Origin: Pardosa pseudoannulata | Taxonomy: Eukaryota > Arthropoda > Arachnida > Araneae > Lycosidae | NCBI GenBank assembly: GCA_032207245.1 | Contig: CM063510.1 | Location: 53,160,493-53,224,492, forward strand | DNA: 64,000 nt | Reading direction: 5' to 3' | In this document: positions 23,579 through 33,721 of the stretch, in pieces | How positions within the stretch are numbered: the stretch's first letter is position 1 | Layout of the letters: every line of letters starts with the position of its first letter | Made by a program: the position numbers and the translations under genes | The notes under the pieces: model-generated | What the model was told of the DNA's origin: nothing | The model's database searches: none | Seen by the model: only the letters and a program-made list of their open reading frames with translations

Positions 23579-24586
23579 GTGATGAGACGATTTAGATCTG
23601 ATATATAATTGATTCATTCATACATGAAGTAAAATGTTCGGGATATAAATCTGATCTCATCACATCGTTGTAAACAGATAGAAGATCATAAATTTCTTTT
23701 CAACGGATATTGTTGTCTTGTACGGTGGTCTCGGGCGGGGTTCTGATTCCATTCCCAGATTAGAATCCCGTCTCCGTACTTGACATTAAATAAGAATGTA
23801 CCTTTATGGAGTATTTATGAGTCCCTAAGGGACAGTGCCCAATTAGAAGGGATAAGGTTGTTCACGTTGGCGGTCTCAGGGGGGGGGGGGGTTTGGTCAG
23901 TCCAATGAAATTCTGGCAACTATCCCGATTGGAAGACAAGAAGGAGGAGGGGACAAAGTTTGAGATAATAAAATATGAAAAATCTAAAAAATGAGGTGAT
24001 GGATTAGGAGGCCCGAGAAGAGATTGGTTCGGAGGTCCAAAAAAGAAGGTGCTCGATAGTCCAGACTAGGAGAGTCCAGCCAAGTCCGCTAGGAAGTGTT
24101 CCTGCACAAAGTAGTACGGCCGCACCCCAAAGACTCAGGAGAAAGCCACTGACGATGTCTGTAACAGATCAACGGATGATGTATAGATTCCCTCTCCTGA
24201 TCAGCCATTGATACTCTTCAACCAGAAGTGTTAAGGCCCCAACATTTTAGACTCATAAAGGTACCCATTTTGCATTACATTTTAAAATCGAGATTAGGTC
24301 CTCTCTCTACTTACAATATTTGCTTAAGTGTATAAAAAATTGTCAGAACTAAATTTGAATATATTGACTAAGCTTACTTCAGAAAATTAGCATCATTTTG
24401 GTTTTGTAAATAGATGTATAAATATTTTATAATAAATTTACTTTTTTTTTATATTAAGGTAGTCTCGGTTGCTATCATTTTAGCAGTTAGTTTATACTTC
24501 ATATTTATGTCTGTAACGCAATTAAAAATAAATCCCACTATACATTTGATCACAGGTTGATACTGAAATATATAACGAGGACTACA
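23579..24586. mobile_element. Unclassified 1-kb insertion with imperfect TSD
   Basis: Copy B of the surrounding duplication is continuous here (CGACATTTGGTTTC at about 29430). In copy A the same site is split into CGACGTTTGGTT (23567-23578) and CGACATTGGTT (24587-24597), which defines the insertion. The insert begins with an imperfect hairpin whose GTGATGAGA arm pairs with TCTCATCAC near 23660. Its core (23700-24240) is GC-rich and includes a 12-13 base G run. No coding domain was recognised. Confidence 0.6.
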
Positions 24587-25150
24587 CGACATTGGTTTCT
24601 AAGCATAATATTAGTATAAGCAGAAATATTAGCTGACATTTGAAAGACAAAGGAAACTTCAAATATTCTGATTTAATTTATAATCTTAACATTTTATAAT
24701 TTATTTACACATAAACAGATAACTTCGAATATTGATTCGTTATCTTAAACTCCTATTTAATTGATATTCAAACGACTAGATTTTAGTTGAAAATTAGAAA
24801 CCTTGGTTTATCTGAATCAAAATATTTTCAGCTCTCAGAGAAAAGTTTGAATATCGTTATTTTATTTCGAAGTTACAGTTGTCATTGCTAAAGATCTTAT
24901 CAACAGATAATTCAGAACAAACCTTCGAGAAATTTCACGACTTTAATTCGGGTGCGTTACAAATTGTAATTATATAAACTCATTTAACTTTTAAAAGTTA
25001 GATATTTTTAATATACTGAAGTTTTTGTTCATTTTTGGATCATTAAGTAAATTTTATGCATATGTAATAATTTTACGCTTGTCAGCTAGACTTTTATGAA
25101 AAGTTTAAATCATTATAAAATTATTGTTTTAAGTATATAAACAAACACTA

Positions 25151-25453
25151 GTTTTATAAATTTACTGCAATGTATACAAAATAACTTTTAAATACAGAAC
25201 TATAAGATTTTGAATTTGAAAAGATCAATTTTTGTTTAATATGCTATAAGATAAATAATCGATAAATTTCACTACGAAAGGGCAAGTAGAAATTCACCTG
25301 AAATGCTTCAAATATTTATAAAATAGAAGAATGTTTTGAAGAACAAATTTATTATTAGTAATAATTGTGTTGTATTTAACTCTGTTCATTCAAATTAAAA
25401 AACACCATGTTCATTTTTCAAAACTCAGAATAAATTTGTTTTATATTAAGTGA
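25151..25453. other. AT-rich spacer, nothing recognised
   Basis: No feature seen apart from proximity to the Helitron 3' end at 25454. Confidence 0.45.
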
Positions 25454-26278
25454 CTAGCATATAGTCAGTCATATGACGGGAGTAGTAAAATTTTTAATTT
25501 TCCAGTACCCTATGAGGCAGGTAAAAAATGGTGAAAAATAATGAGAATTATCTGGTACATGCTCAATAATTTGCTTATCTTCATACTCCTCTGAAGTCTC
25601 CCGATACTGTGAATGCAGTTCTGAATCATGTTGAATTCATTTAGCCAAACCATGCAGTTATATATAAAAAACAAACACAAACACGAACAATCTTCTTAAT
25701 TTTCAAAGATGTATAACTTAAAAGCTAGCTATTTATTAGTCCGTGAAATAAACTCCTAGACTTTTATGCAAAGAATTAGTTGTTAATACCGGCGATAAAA
25801 TTTTCATTGCAACAAAATATAATCAATGATTAAATTTAAAATTATCCCATATGTACCTAATCTATTATTTAAGCCAAATATAAAAGAAAATTATTTACGT
25901 AATATCTAAGTTCAGTGATAAAACGTATGAAAATATGACCGAAGATATTTAAATAATTTAAAATAAGAAATGATTATATGAGATGGAATGGCACCATAAA
26001 GCAAGAAAAAAAATGTTATTTATATCCATTTATTATGTGATAAATTAATAAATTTAATCACCTGCTCTTAACCGGGGAAAACAGGGCTTGAAATAATGGC
26101 ATTAAATGATCGAAAAAGGGGAAGGGGTATTTTCAGAGTTTTAAAGACTTGCTTTGAATTTTGCTAACCCTAACTCGATCAGAATCCAATATGGATGCCC
26201 CTATCCATTCCAGGTACAACCGCTTCATAAATTCGAGGTCAGACAGACAGATAACTTAGGCTATTATTATAAAGGTGA
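25454..26278 (-). mobile_element. Non-autonomous Helitron, complete
   Basis: On the minus strand it starts TC (26277-26278), then CACCTTTATAATAATAGCCT and the family word CTGTCTGTCTG. It ends with the GTCATATGAC palindromic hairpin and CTAG (25454-25457). The host bases are A at 25453 and T at 26279, the expected A/T insertion. At 825 bp with no coding capacity it depends on trans-acting Rep/helicase. Confidence 0.83.
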
Positions 26279-26828
26279 TAAGAATTTTACTTCTATTTCC
26301 TAAAAATGGAAGATTTGGGGAATTGAAAGAAACACACTACCAATCAATGTGTGTAAATACCCTCATTAAAAAATAAAAATTCTTATTTCTACTATTTTTG
26401 GATATTCACAGGCATTATCTTATTCCAGTTATCTCAAAAATTTTTATAATGCTTTTGACTAAAAATAAACCAACAAGTATACAAAAAATACTTATTTTCC
26501 CTTAATCTTTCCTGTAAAATTTGATTTTTTTTAAATATTGTACTTTACGTCCTTTGAATAAAATTGTATACATTACAGGAAAAAGGTTATAAATAACTTG
26601 GTTTTATGTTAAAAAATATTTTACAATTAGATATTCAATTATTGAATTTTCCGTCTAATTTTGATTACGCGAAAGTCATTGAAATCTCAGATTATTTATT
26701 TATAATCAAAACATTTATTACTATCTCAGTTATTGATGAATAAGTTTCTGTATTGTCAAACTGATTAAGAATACTAACTTACAAAACTTGAGATTAACTA
26801 TGAGATTCTGCAATGTTGACATCATAAT
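26279..26828. other. AT-rich spacer, nothing recognised
   Basis: No open frame or shared repeat was found. Confidence 0.45.
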
Positions 26829-27020
26829 TTATATAGCTTCTTTAATTATATCAAAGATTGCAAACATTTTAATTAGGTCCACATTTGTAAATCCCACGGG
26901 AAATTTAAAAATCACTCTCTTGACATTCCCATCGTCCCTGATCAATACGTGTTCACAATGCATATATCCTCCGAGATTCTCAACATTTGAAATTCTCTCA
27001 CTCGCTTGAATTAATAACCT
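26829..27020 (-). CDS. Unidentified minus-strand open frame, possible terminal exon
   Basis: A 64-codon open stretch runs on the minus strand to a TAA at 26829-26831. Its residues look protein-like and not AT-driven, for example NVENLGGYMHCEHVLIRDDG followed by NVKRVIFKFPVGFTNVDLIK. The frame is closed on its 5' side by TGA at 27021-27023. An AG lies at that boundary, after a weakly T-rich stretch, so it could be a 3' exon whose upstream exons lie further right. I do not recognise the family. It is equally possible that this is a decayed transposon fragment. The surrounding 500 bp hold no other coding evidence. Confidence 0.25.
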   Translation of the reverse strand, partial: RLLIQASERISNVENLGGYMHCEHVLIRDDGNVKRVIFKFPVGFTNVDLIKMFAIFDIIKEAI

Positions 27021-27245
27021 TCAAAATAAAATTACCTTTTAATGTGTATGGATTTTAAGTTCAGATACAATATATAAAACAATAATAAAAATAAATAATC
27101 CCTCTTATTGAAATAAATAAAAATAGAACGAAGACAAAAATATTAATCAAAAGCAATCAAAAGAGATTCGAGTGCATTGGATATCCATTGCTTAGAATAA
27201 AGCGAAAAATAGACAACAGTAAGTTGAAAAACGCTGGCCATTTAT
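27021..27245. other. Short unassigned spacer
   Basis: Nothing recognised. Confidence 0.4.
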
Positions 27246-27731
27246 CACTTGGCATGCGGGTATACTTCACTGCCACCTTACGCCTGCAGCGGGCGTTTCT
27301 TCGTGAAACACGCAAAAGTTTAATTATTCAGAAAAATCTCAGGAAATCGAAAACTACTTTGTTTTTATGAACGAAACTTTTTTTTTATTTTACACTTTAA
27401 TATATACTGTATGATTATTTAACATAAAACACAGTATTTTTACGAAATCACAAATATAAACGATTTTTAAAATGAAGTCCGATAATCTGTCAGCGCCTTT
27501 TACTTCATCACTATCTTTGTCACAACGGCTGATTTTTGTTTATCAATTTTGTATTCAACAATAAAAAACCAATCTTCAAATTATCAAAACACGACTTGTA
27601 CGTTCTGGAGCTAGGAATTCGATTGAAGACGAAATAACGCAACAAAAGACCGAGTAACTCGACAATCATAACTTGCGGAAAGAAAAAATGCAAAGCGTTG
27701 CATAGCAACGCAAACAACACGCATATAATGT
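27246..27731. mobile_element. piggyBac-type MITE, relative 1
   Basis: The left end CACTTGGCATGCGGGTATAC follows a decayed TTAA (TTAT at 27242-27245). The right end GCATATAATGT is the decayed inverse of the family end. The body is about 85-90 percent similar by eye to 31902-32375. The word TTATTCAG and the following AAATC region also align with the piggyBac copies at 22937, 27989 and 35046, so all belong to one broad family. A 72-codon open frame on the minus strand at 27520-27738 is not recognisable as transposase. Confidence 0.65.
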
Positions 27732-27757
27732 CACACATACATATAATTACACGTATT

Positions 27758-27802
27758 TAGTAGATTTGTGGTGGTTAGCGGGTATCCACCACAAATCTAC
27801 TA
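27758..27802. other. 17-bp perfect stem hairpin
   Basis: TAGTAGATTTGTGGTGG at 27758-27774 pairs exactly with CCACCACAAATCTACTA at 27786-27802 around an 11-base loop. ACGTAT/ATACGT extends the dyad outside the stem. It lies between two TTAA elements and could be a transposon terminus or a transcribed hairpin. Confidence 0.8.
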
Positions 27803-27988
27803 GATACGTATTTTTACGTGACACACGCTCCAGTGACACTCTTATACTTTACAAGTAGTAGTCGTTTATACTTTACAACTTTAGGCCTCCACAGAGCTAG
27901 GAAGGATGTTAATTTTTCAGTTTTTGTATAAGAAAAAGTGCTATTATCGTCGGGCTGATACATATCATTTTAAGCACTAGACCATTAA

Positions 27989-29302
27989 CACATTGTGTGC
28001 GGGTACATTTCGCAGCGGAATTATACCTAGAGCGGACGTTTTGCGCTTAAGGTATCCGTCTACGTTTGGAGAACTTTTTTCTTTAACCGTAGAAACTAGT
28101 TCATGTTTTTACATTTTTAGATTTATTTTTTATATTATCATAGAGAATTTCACTTAAAAAAGTTATTCCTGGAGAAGTTTTTATAAAAAATATGAAGAAT
28201 TTTAGTAAATTTTTTAGTAATTTCTAATAAATGAAAAAAAAAATCTGGTTCTTTCAAAAGATCTAATTCTTTAACAAATTAAATTAATCACCTAAAATAT
28301 TTGCTTAATTTACATTTGTTAAACAATTTTTGTCCTTCAAAAACATACAGATCGAATTTTTAATGAATTTTCATTACTTTTATATCTAACTATGAGTGTA
28401 ACATCATTAAAAATTATCCAAATTTAAAGCTTTCAGGTCATTCACTAGTAAATACTATCAAAAACATTAATAATAATTTTCAACAAAATATTTTAAGAAC
28501 TTTTTGAGAAATCACATTTCAAGTTTCAACATTTTATTAAAAATAAAGTTCTGAGAAAAACACATTCGAAATTTATGAAAGCAACTTTAACTGTTAAAAA
28601 ATTAAAATACGTGTATGTAAAATATGATTAAAATTCCCCACACTTTCTTGCTTCAAAACTTTCTAATTGCGAAGTTGCTAATTATTAAAAATGCTAGAAT
28701 AATGTTTAAACTAATCTTCATGAAAATTTAAAAAGATTTGTAAAAAATTACTCCTTAAAAGGCTTTAAATTCACAACTTCCGGTTCCGACGTCGCTACTT
28801 CCGTCTTGTTTTGACAGATGTCACTGATGTTTAAACAGCTGTAACTTTTCTTTAACATGTCGTAGAGACAGAACAAAAACATATTTAGAAGCCTTAAAGT
28901 TGAAATTTTACATTAGAAAATTTAAAAAAAAATTATAATTTTTGGCAAAAAATGACGTTTTTACGTTGACGGATACTTTAAATTTAGTTATTCAGTTAAA
29001 TCTCAATAGATCGAAAAGTGTGATTGGCGAAAATTCTGTGGTTCCGAATCGACTGATGAAAAAACTAATTTTTATTTGTCTAGATTTTTCCAGAATCTAT
29101 GTAGTAGACAAGAACATTCAGCTTCGCATTCCTGTATATACCGTTATTTTTGTACCCACAAACAAACCATGTTGCTACATTCAGCCGTACTAGTACGTGA
29201 CCCGTTCTCAAGTATCAATCGTCAGAAAAGTACTAGTACTTGTCCCTCGCTCAAATATCAATAGTCAGAAAACGTATTAGTACGTATCCCACATACAATA
29301 TG
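27989..29302. mobile_element. piggyBac-type element interrupted by another TTAA element
   Basis: TTAA at 27985-27988 is followed by the left end CACATTGTGTGCGGGTAC. The right end reads CCCACATACAATATG and precedes a decayed TTAC at 29303. With the 927-bp insertion at 28051-28977 removed, its layout matches the 22937 and 35046 copies. Subterminal palindromes of the GTACTAGTAC type recur near the right end, and a relic of the minus-strand transposase frame lies at 29080-29140. Confidence 0.75.
28051..28977. mobile_element. TTAA-flanked element nested in piggyBac copy
   Basis: Exact TTAA duplications lie at 28047-28050 and 28978-28981. The ends are inverted repeats: left GGTATCCGTCTACGTTT and, reverse-complemented, right AGTATCCGTCAACGTAA. 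Sister piggyBac copies near 22995 and 35105 lack this insert and read through TAAATTTAGTTATTC, giving an empty site. The 927-bp body is AT-rich without a recognisable transposase. TTAA targeting suggests the piggyBac superfamily. Confidence 0.8.
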
Positions 29303-29780
29303 TTACCAGCTGTATATACAGATTTCATTTTGCATAACAACATTATGTGCACAGATTATTTGGATTAATTAGTTGCACAATAATTTACACATTGTTACAC
29401 TTGTAATTTCCAAAAATATTTCCCCGTCGACATTTGGTTTCTAAGCATAATATTAGTATAAGCGTAAATATTAGCTTACATTTGAAAGACAAATAAAACT
29501 TCAAAGATTCTGATTTAATTTATAATTTTACCCTTCTATATTTTATTTACACATGAACAGATAACATAGATTCGTTTCTCAAATTCATATTTAATTCATA
29601 CTCAAACGACGAAATTTTAGATGAAAATTAGAGACCTTTCTTTACCTGAATCAAATTATTTTCAGCTCTCAGAGAAAAGTTTAAATATCACTATTTTATT
29701 TCGAAGTTACAGTTGTCATTGCTGAGGATCTTATCAAGAGATAATTTAGAACAAACGTTCGAGAAATTTCATGGCATTAA

Positions 29781-30307
29781 CCCCTTCCGGTACGATTTAA
29801 TAATGAAAAACTGTGCGGGAAGTAACCATTTATTTTTTATTTAAAAGACTTGTTTTATTTTACAGTTCTTACATATTCTTAATTAAAATCCACTTTTTAC
29901 ATAGTGTTAAGTATCAGAAACGGTAAAATTAAGATAATAGTCTTCAAGCTAGTGGTACTTTTCAAAACAAAGTGCAAAGGAATTCTGAATTGTTTACATC
30001 GCCAAGGAGTCTCAGTTCTAATTTGATTCTTGTAACACACACGGCATTTCTTAGTAGGTTTTCTTTTATTCTGACTCATCAATTTGGCAGTGACTTGTAC
30101 CAAGAAATTTTAAATAAACAATATGTAATAGTGACCTGGGATTTCCACAAGTAACAAAAGTGTTGCTAAATTCAGTACACTAGATATTTTAAACTAAATT
30201 ATCATATTTATCAGTAACTTTAGTCGTATGACGAGTGTAGCTCGTCATTGTGCGGTATGGAATGAAAAACCAATGACGAGCTAGACTCGTCATTTTACCG
30301 GAAGGGG
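29781..30307. mobile_element. piggyBac MITE with clean TTAA TSD and TIRs
   Basis: TTAA lies at 29777-29780 and 30308-30311. The terminal inverted repeats are CCCCTTCCGGTA at both ends. Near the right end are two internal palindromes, ATGACGAGTGTAGCTCGTCAT-like and AATGACGAGCTAGACTCGTC-like, which may be transposase-binding subterminal repeats. Copy A of the duplication shows the empty site near 24945 with a single TTAA before TTCGGGTG. Confidence 0.9.
29897..30103 (-). pseudogene. piggyBac transposase C-terminal Cys-rich domain remnant
   Basis: The 68-residue minus-strand frame contains KRKPTKKCRVCYKNQIRTET and then PWRCKQFRIPLHFVLK. C-x2-C, a W-x-C and a following PLH-type segment are the signature of the C-terminal zinc-binding domain of piggyBac-family transposases, which binds the transposon ends. 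The DDE catalytic core has been lost in this 527-bp internal-deletion derivative. One Cys position expected after WRC appears substituted (KQF). It lies entirely within the MITE at 29781-30307. Confidence 0.72.
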
Positions 30308-30445
30308 TTAATTCGGGTGAGTTATGAAGAGTTTATGACAATTATTAACTTTGTAAATATGTACGTTGAATAGCAATTATATAAACTAAAATTTTAAAAT
30401 TAGATATTTTGTTATATAATTAATTTTTCTATTAATTTTTTGGAT

Positions 30446-30956
30446 GGTAACAATAATTTACATTTGGTTCAGTTTTTTTTTACCCCTTGTAGTAAGTCAG
30501 CGTCATTGACATACAGTACAGGACTGATTTGAACTAGAAAAAACTTCGGACTTCTCCCAACCAATAGAAGGGTCCGGTGGTTTGGTGGCTGTCTGATCCC
30601 CCTGTTCTTGATTTGTACCCCTGTTTTTTTCTCCATGGGGCAGTCTGATTTTTTTAGAGGACAAGGTTGTTACCAGAGGAGAGAAGAGGGTGAACACTAC
30701 TGGTATCCGCTGCTTACGGGATAGATATTTGGAGCGACACCAGAAAATGGAAAATCAATGCCATATTGTTTCTTAGGGCCGACGCCGACTCGAGAACAGT
30801 CTTTGATCTACAAATGGTAAGTTGATTCCAGTTGTATTCCTTAGGCATTTAATTGTATAAAATCATTTAATCAAGACATATTTGTCCATGTGTTTTTTAA
30901 TGAGTTTTGATTTTTTTTTCTTAAACACTAGGCCAACATAACTTTATTTTTACAAT
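30446..30956 (+). other. GC-richer inserted segment, candidate non-coding exon
   Basis: Comparison with copy A places an insertion between TTTTTGGAT (ending 30445) and CATTAA (from 30957). Inside it, a long pyrimidine tract ends in CCCCTTGTAG (AG at 30491-30492) and a strong donor AAATG/GTAAGT lies at 30816/30817. Together they bound a possible exon at 30493-30816. The exon is markedly more GC-rich than its surroundings. All three frames contain stops; the longest short frame starts MGQSDFFRGQG. If real, it would be a UTR or lncRNA exon. A transposon fragment is the main alternative. Confidence 0.35.
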
Positions 30957-31099
30957 CATTAAATACATTCTATGAATATATAATAATTTTACTCTTCTCA
31001 GCTAGACTTTTTATAAATTTTAAGTTTTAATCATTATGTAATTTTTGTTTTAACTATATATAAACAAACACTAGTTTTCTAAAATTACGTCAATGTATA

Positions 31100-31901
31100 T
31101 GAGTGTTTAGTGAACATATTCTCGAGGGCTTAATAAATAAGTTCAAAGGCAATTTTAGATTTTAAAAATAATCTTTTAATGTATGTCCTCTATTTAGTTA
31201 TACTGGAGTGAATATCTCTACAAAGTCTCATAACATCATAATGATTATTAACAAAAACACTTGCAATGTCTTTTATTCCTTTCAAGAAAGAAATTTATGC
31301 ATACAGACACTTATCATAAGAGCAAAAATGTTTTATTATTCTTAATTCCAAAAACCAGAATTATTGCTTTGGAATTTTATTTAAGTTTTATCGTCTCTGC
31401 TGGATATTTTATGCAATTGTTTTCCTACATTTTCTTAGATTTTTAATACTGCATAGTAGCAAACAAAAATCTCTCTTTACAATATAATAATGCTTACGTT
31501 TAAATATTTCCAATAACTTCTATAACTTTACATGCTTTAAAACAGAAAAATACCTGGTGTCTAAAGAAGACATGGTTACGTATATTTGGTATGTGCAATA
31601 TCTTATACAGCAATATCTTATACAATATACAGCATTAAAAATGTCTGTTGTTAGAATTTCTTAAAGTTGCAAAGCAGAAATAAAAATGAATATTAGATTA
31701 CAATATGTTTTATTGCATATATTGATGTAAGAATTATACACCAAATAAAATTTCAAGAATATTGAAAAATTTAAAAATTTTAGTGTTTGATTAACCCTTT
31801 TTTATATTACTTTAGGAATACCTTTGAATTTTACACCAAAAATCAAAAGAGCCCATTTTTGTCAATTTAATTTTTAAACCAAAACCTGCACTTAATATTA
31901 A
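31100..31901. other. AT-rich spacer, nothing recognised
   Basis: No gene, terminus or shared repeat was recognised before the TTAA element at 31902. Confidence 0.45.
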
Positions 31902-32375
31902 CACTTGGCATGCGGGCATACTTCACCGCCAACTTACTCTTGCACCTGTCGTTTTTTTCAAGAATCGCGCGAAAACTTAATTATTCAGAAAAATCGCATT
32001 AAATCGAAAAACACTTTGCTTTTATGAACAAAACTTTTTTTTTATTCTACAATTTAATATATACTGTATGATTATTTAACAAAAAAATACTTTTACGAAA
32101 TCACAAAAATCAAAGATTTTTAAAATTAAAGTCCAATAATCTGTCAGCGCATATTTCTTCATCAGTAACTTTGTCACAACAGCTCATTTTATCAATTTTG
32201 TATTCAACAATAAAAAAACAAGATTCAAATTGACAAAACACAACTTGCACGTTATGGAGCTAGGAATTCAACTGCAGACGAAATAACGCAACAAAAGACC
32301 GAGTAACTCGACAATCATAACGTATGGAAAGGAAAAATGCAAAGCATAGCAACGAAAACAACACGCATATAATGT
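31902..32375. mobile_element. piggyBac-type MITE, relative 2
   Basis: TTAA at 31898-31901 precedes CACTTGGCATGCGGGCATAC. The body parallels 27246-27731 almost throughout, including CTGTCAGCGC and GACCGAGTAACTCG, and ends GCATATAATGT. The right-hand TTAA is not preserved. Confidence 0.7.
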
Positions 32376-32476
32376 CACACATATAATTATACTTATACCT
32401 CCTGTTGAAACAAAGAGCTTCTTTAACAATAAATATCTCCAACAGAAAAACAGAGTTCCAACATTAAGGAAATAAC

Positions 32477-32767
32477 CTAGGAATGTCTACCCGACATTAT
32501 ATGCAGGTTCAATTCTAAAAAATCTACCATAACACAAAACATCTCATATAAGCTTCTCATTTCGCTCATATCAAACGGATGAGTATCAGAAAAATAAACA
32601 ATGTAGGCGTGCTTACCTGGGTAGTTATGCTGGAATAGGAGATCCACTGTAAAATGACTGCCATGGGACCTATAATCTACACCTAAACTTAAATATATAA
32701 CGCAAACTAGGACTTTTTTATATTTTATTCCACACAAAAAAGGACATATTTGCAGGGGACTTAGCAC
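32477..32767 (-). CDS. Unidentified 96-codon open frame
   Basis: The minus-strand frame includes QHNYPGKHAYIVYFSDTHPF followed by DMSEMRSLYEMFCVMVDFLE, which is not low-complexity and not obviously transposon-derived. I do not recognise a domain. In a second minus frame, an ATG in good context (32662-32664) opens a 16-codon stretch that ends exactly at a strong splice donor, CAG/GTAAGC, at 32617/32616. The same sequence could therefore be the first coding exon of a spliced gene. The GC-richer leader up to 32968 begins TGTTAGCAAGGGG on the minus strand, which resembles the start of an LTR, so an LTR or LTR-derived promoter is an alternative. No function is assigned. Confidence 0.25.
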   Translation of the reverse strand: MLSPLQICPFLCGIKYKKVLVCVIYLSLGVDYRSHGSHFTVDLLFQHNYPGKHAYIVYFSDTHPFDMSEMRSLYEMFCVMVDFLELNLHIMSGRHS

Positions 32768-33007
32768 TTTTCCCCGTTAGACAAAGAACACACATATACT
32801 ACACAAAAACAGAACGCACAACAACTTACATAACTGAGAACTAACTAAAAATCAAAAAACAACATTCCTTAGAACAGTCTGTTCCTCTTTCTTCTTGGAA
32901 CACCTGGCGCCATCTCTTGGCACTATAGTCAACTAACGTCAATTACGCAACACTTCCCCTTGCTAACAGAAAGAAGTACCCAACAAGCAAAAAGAGACCT
33001 CCAAATA

Positions 33008-33719
33008 CGAGGCGCATAGAGAAAGTAAGGTTCTCTATTTAAAAGAAATCACACTTTCACGGACATATTCATTGGCAACAAGTACAGCAATGTTTCAGCT
33101 ATTTTTCAACATAACCGCCACCAGAATTGAGACACTTGTCGTATTGTGGGATCAACTTTTTGCATGCCTCTGTTGTAGAACTCTGCCGCCTGTGAATGGA
33201 ACCAGCCTTCCTGTCCCAGAACACCGTGCACATCCTTTTCCGTACCGACAGCGTCTGTTTTAATTTGACCGAAGATCCACTATGAAGCCAATTCATTGAC
33301 TGCTGCTTGGTTTCGGGGTACAATTCGAAATCGAAGTCTCATTGAACGTGACGATCCCGTCGAGGAACTAGTCGCCTTCATCGTAATACCGTAGCAGAAA
33401 TGTCAGTGCTGCTGCTAAGTGTTGAATTTTGTGAATTTTGTGTCAGTTTCGACTCCCAGACACAGTTGACGATGAATTTCAATTGGCGAAATGCTTTGTG
33501 CATTCAAGATAACCGACCGAAAATTGCAGGCGGCTGGAGAAGGAATTAGAGTTTCCATTTCGGACCACTGCTACCCCGCTACTGGCACGAATCGGGATTT
33601 GTCCAGCTGGCATATAAATAACACGTCATTGATGTGTTACGCAAGTAGAATTGACACGGCTAATTAAGTTTACTTTAAAGGGGAAAAACTCGGGAAACTT
33701 ACTTTCTGGATGCGCCTCG
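33008..33719 (-). mobile_element. mariner deletion derivative
   Basis: TA at 33006-33007 and 33720-33721 flank matching ends. The left end is CGAGGCGCATAGAGAAAGTA, and the right end reverse-complements to CGAGGCGCATCCAGAAAGTA. The 712-bp element keeps only parts of the transposase on the minus strand and so is non-autonomous. Confidence 0.85.
33099..33323 (-). pseudogene. mariner transposase remnant
   Basis: The minus-strand frame contains PETKQQSMNWLHSGSSVKLK followed by VRKRMCTVFWDRK. This is the block that follows the first catalytic Asp in mariner transposases. It then jumps directly to a C-terminal LIPQYDKCLNSGGGYVEK stretch. The join removes the central catalytic region, including the second and third Asp. 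The protein cannot be active, and the frame has survived only because the deletion happened to keep phase. The partner sequence to the right (33330-33640) is frame-broken N-terminal material. Confidence 0.78.
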
Positions 33720-33721
33720 TA

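Larger units (their letters stand above)
22840..25150. repeat. Segmental duplication, copy A
   Basis: Matches 27905-31080 (copy B) in the same orientation and order. The shared parts are TCAGTTTTTGTATA-type upstream sequence, a piggyBac copy, TTTGGATTAATTA-type sequence, TTTCTAAGCATAATATTAG, GCTCTCAGAGAAAAGTTT and AAACAAACACTAGTTTT. Copy A has its own 1-kb insertion at 23579-24586. Copy B has three private insertions. Confidence 0.8.
27905..31080. repeat. Segmental duplication, copy B
   Basis: Counterpart of 22840-25150. It contains three insertions absent from copy A: a TTAA element at 28051-28977, a piggyBac MITE at 29781-30307, and a GC-richer 511-bp segment at 30446-30956. Confidence 0.8.
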
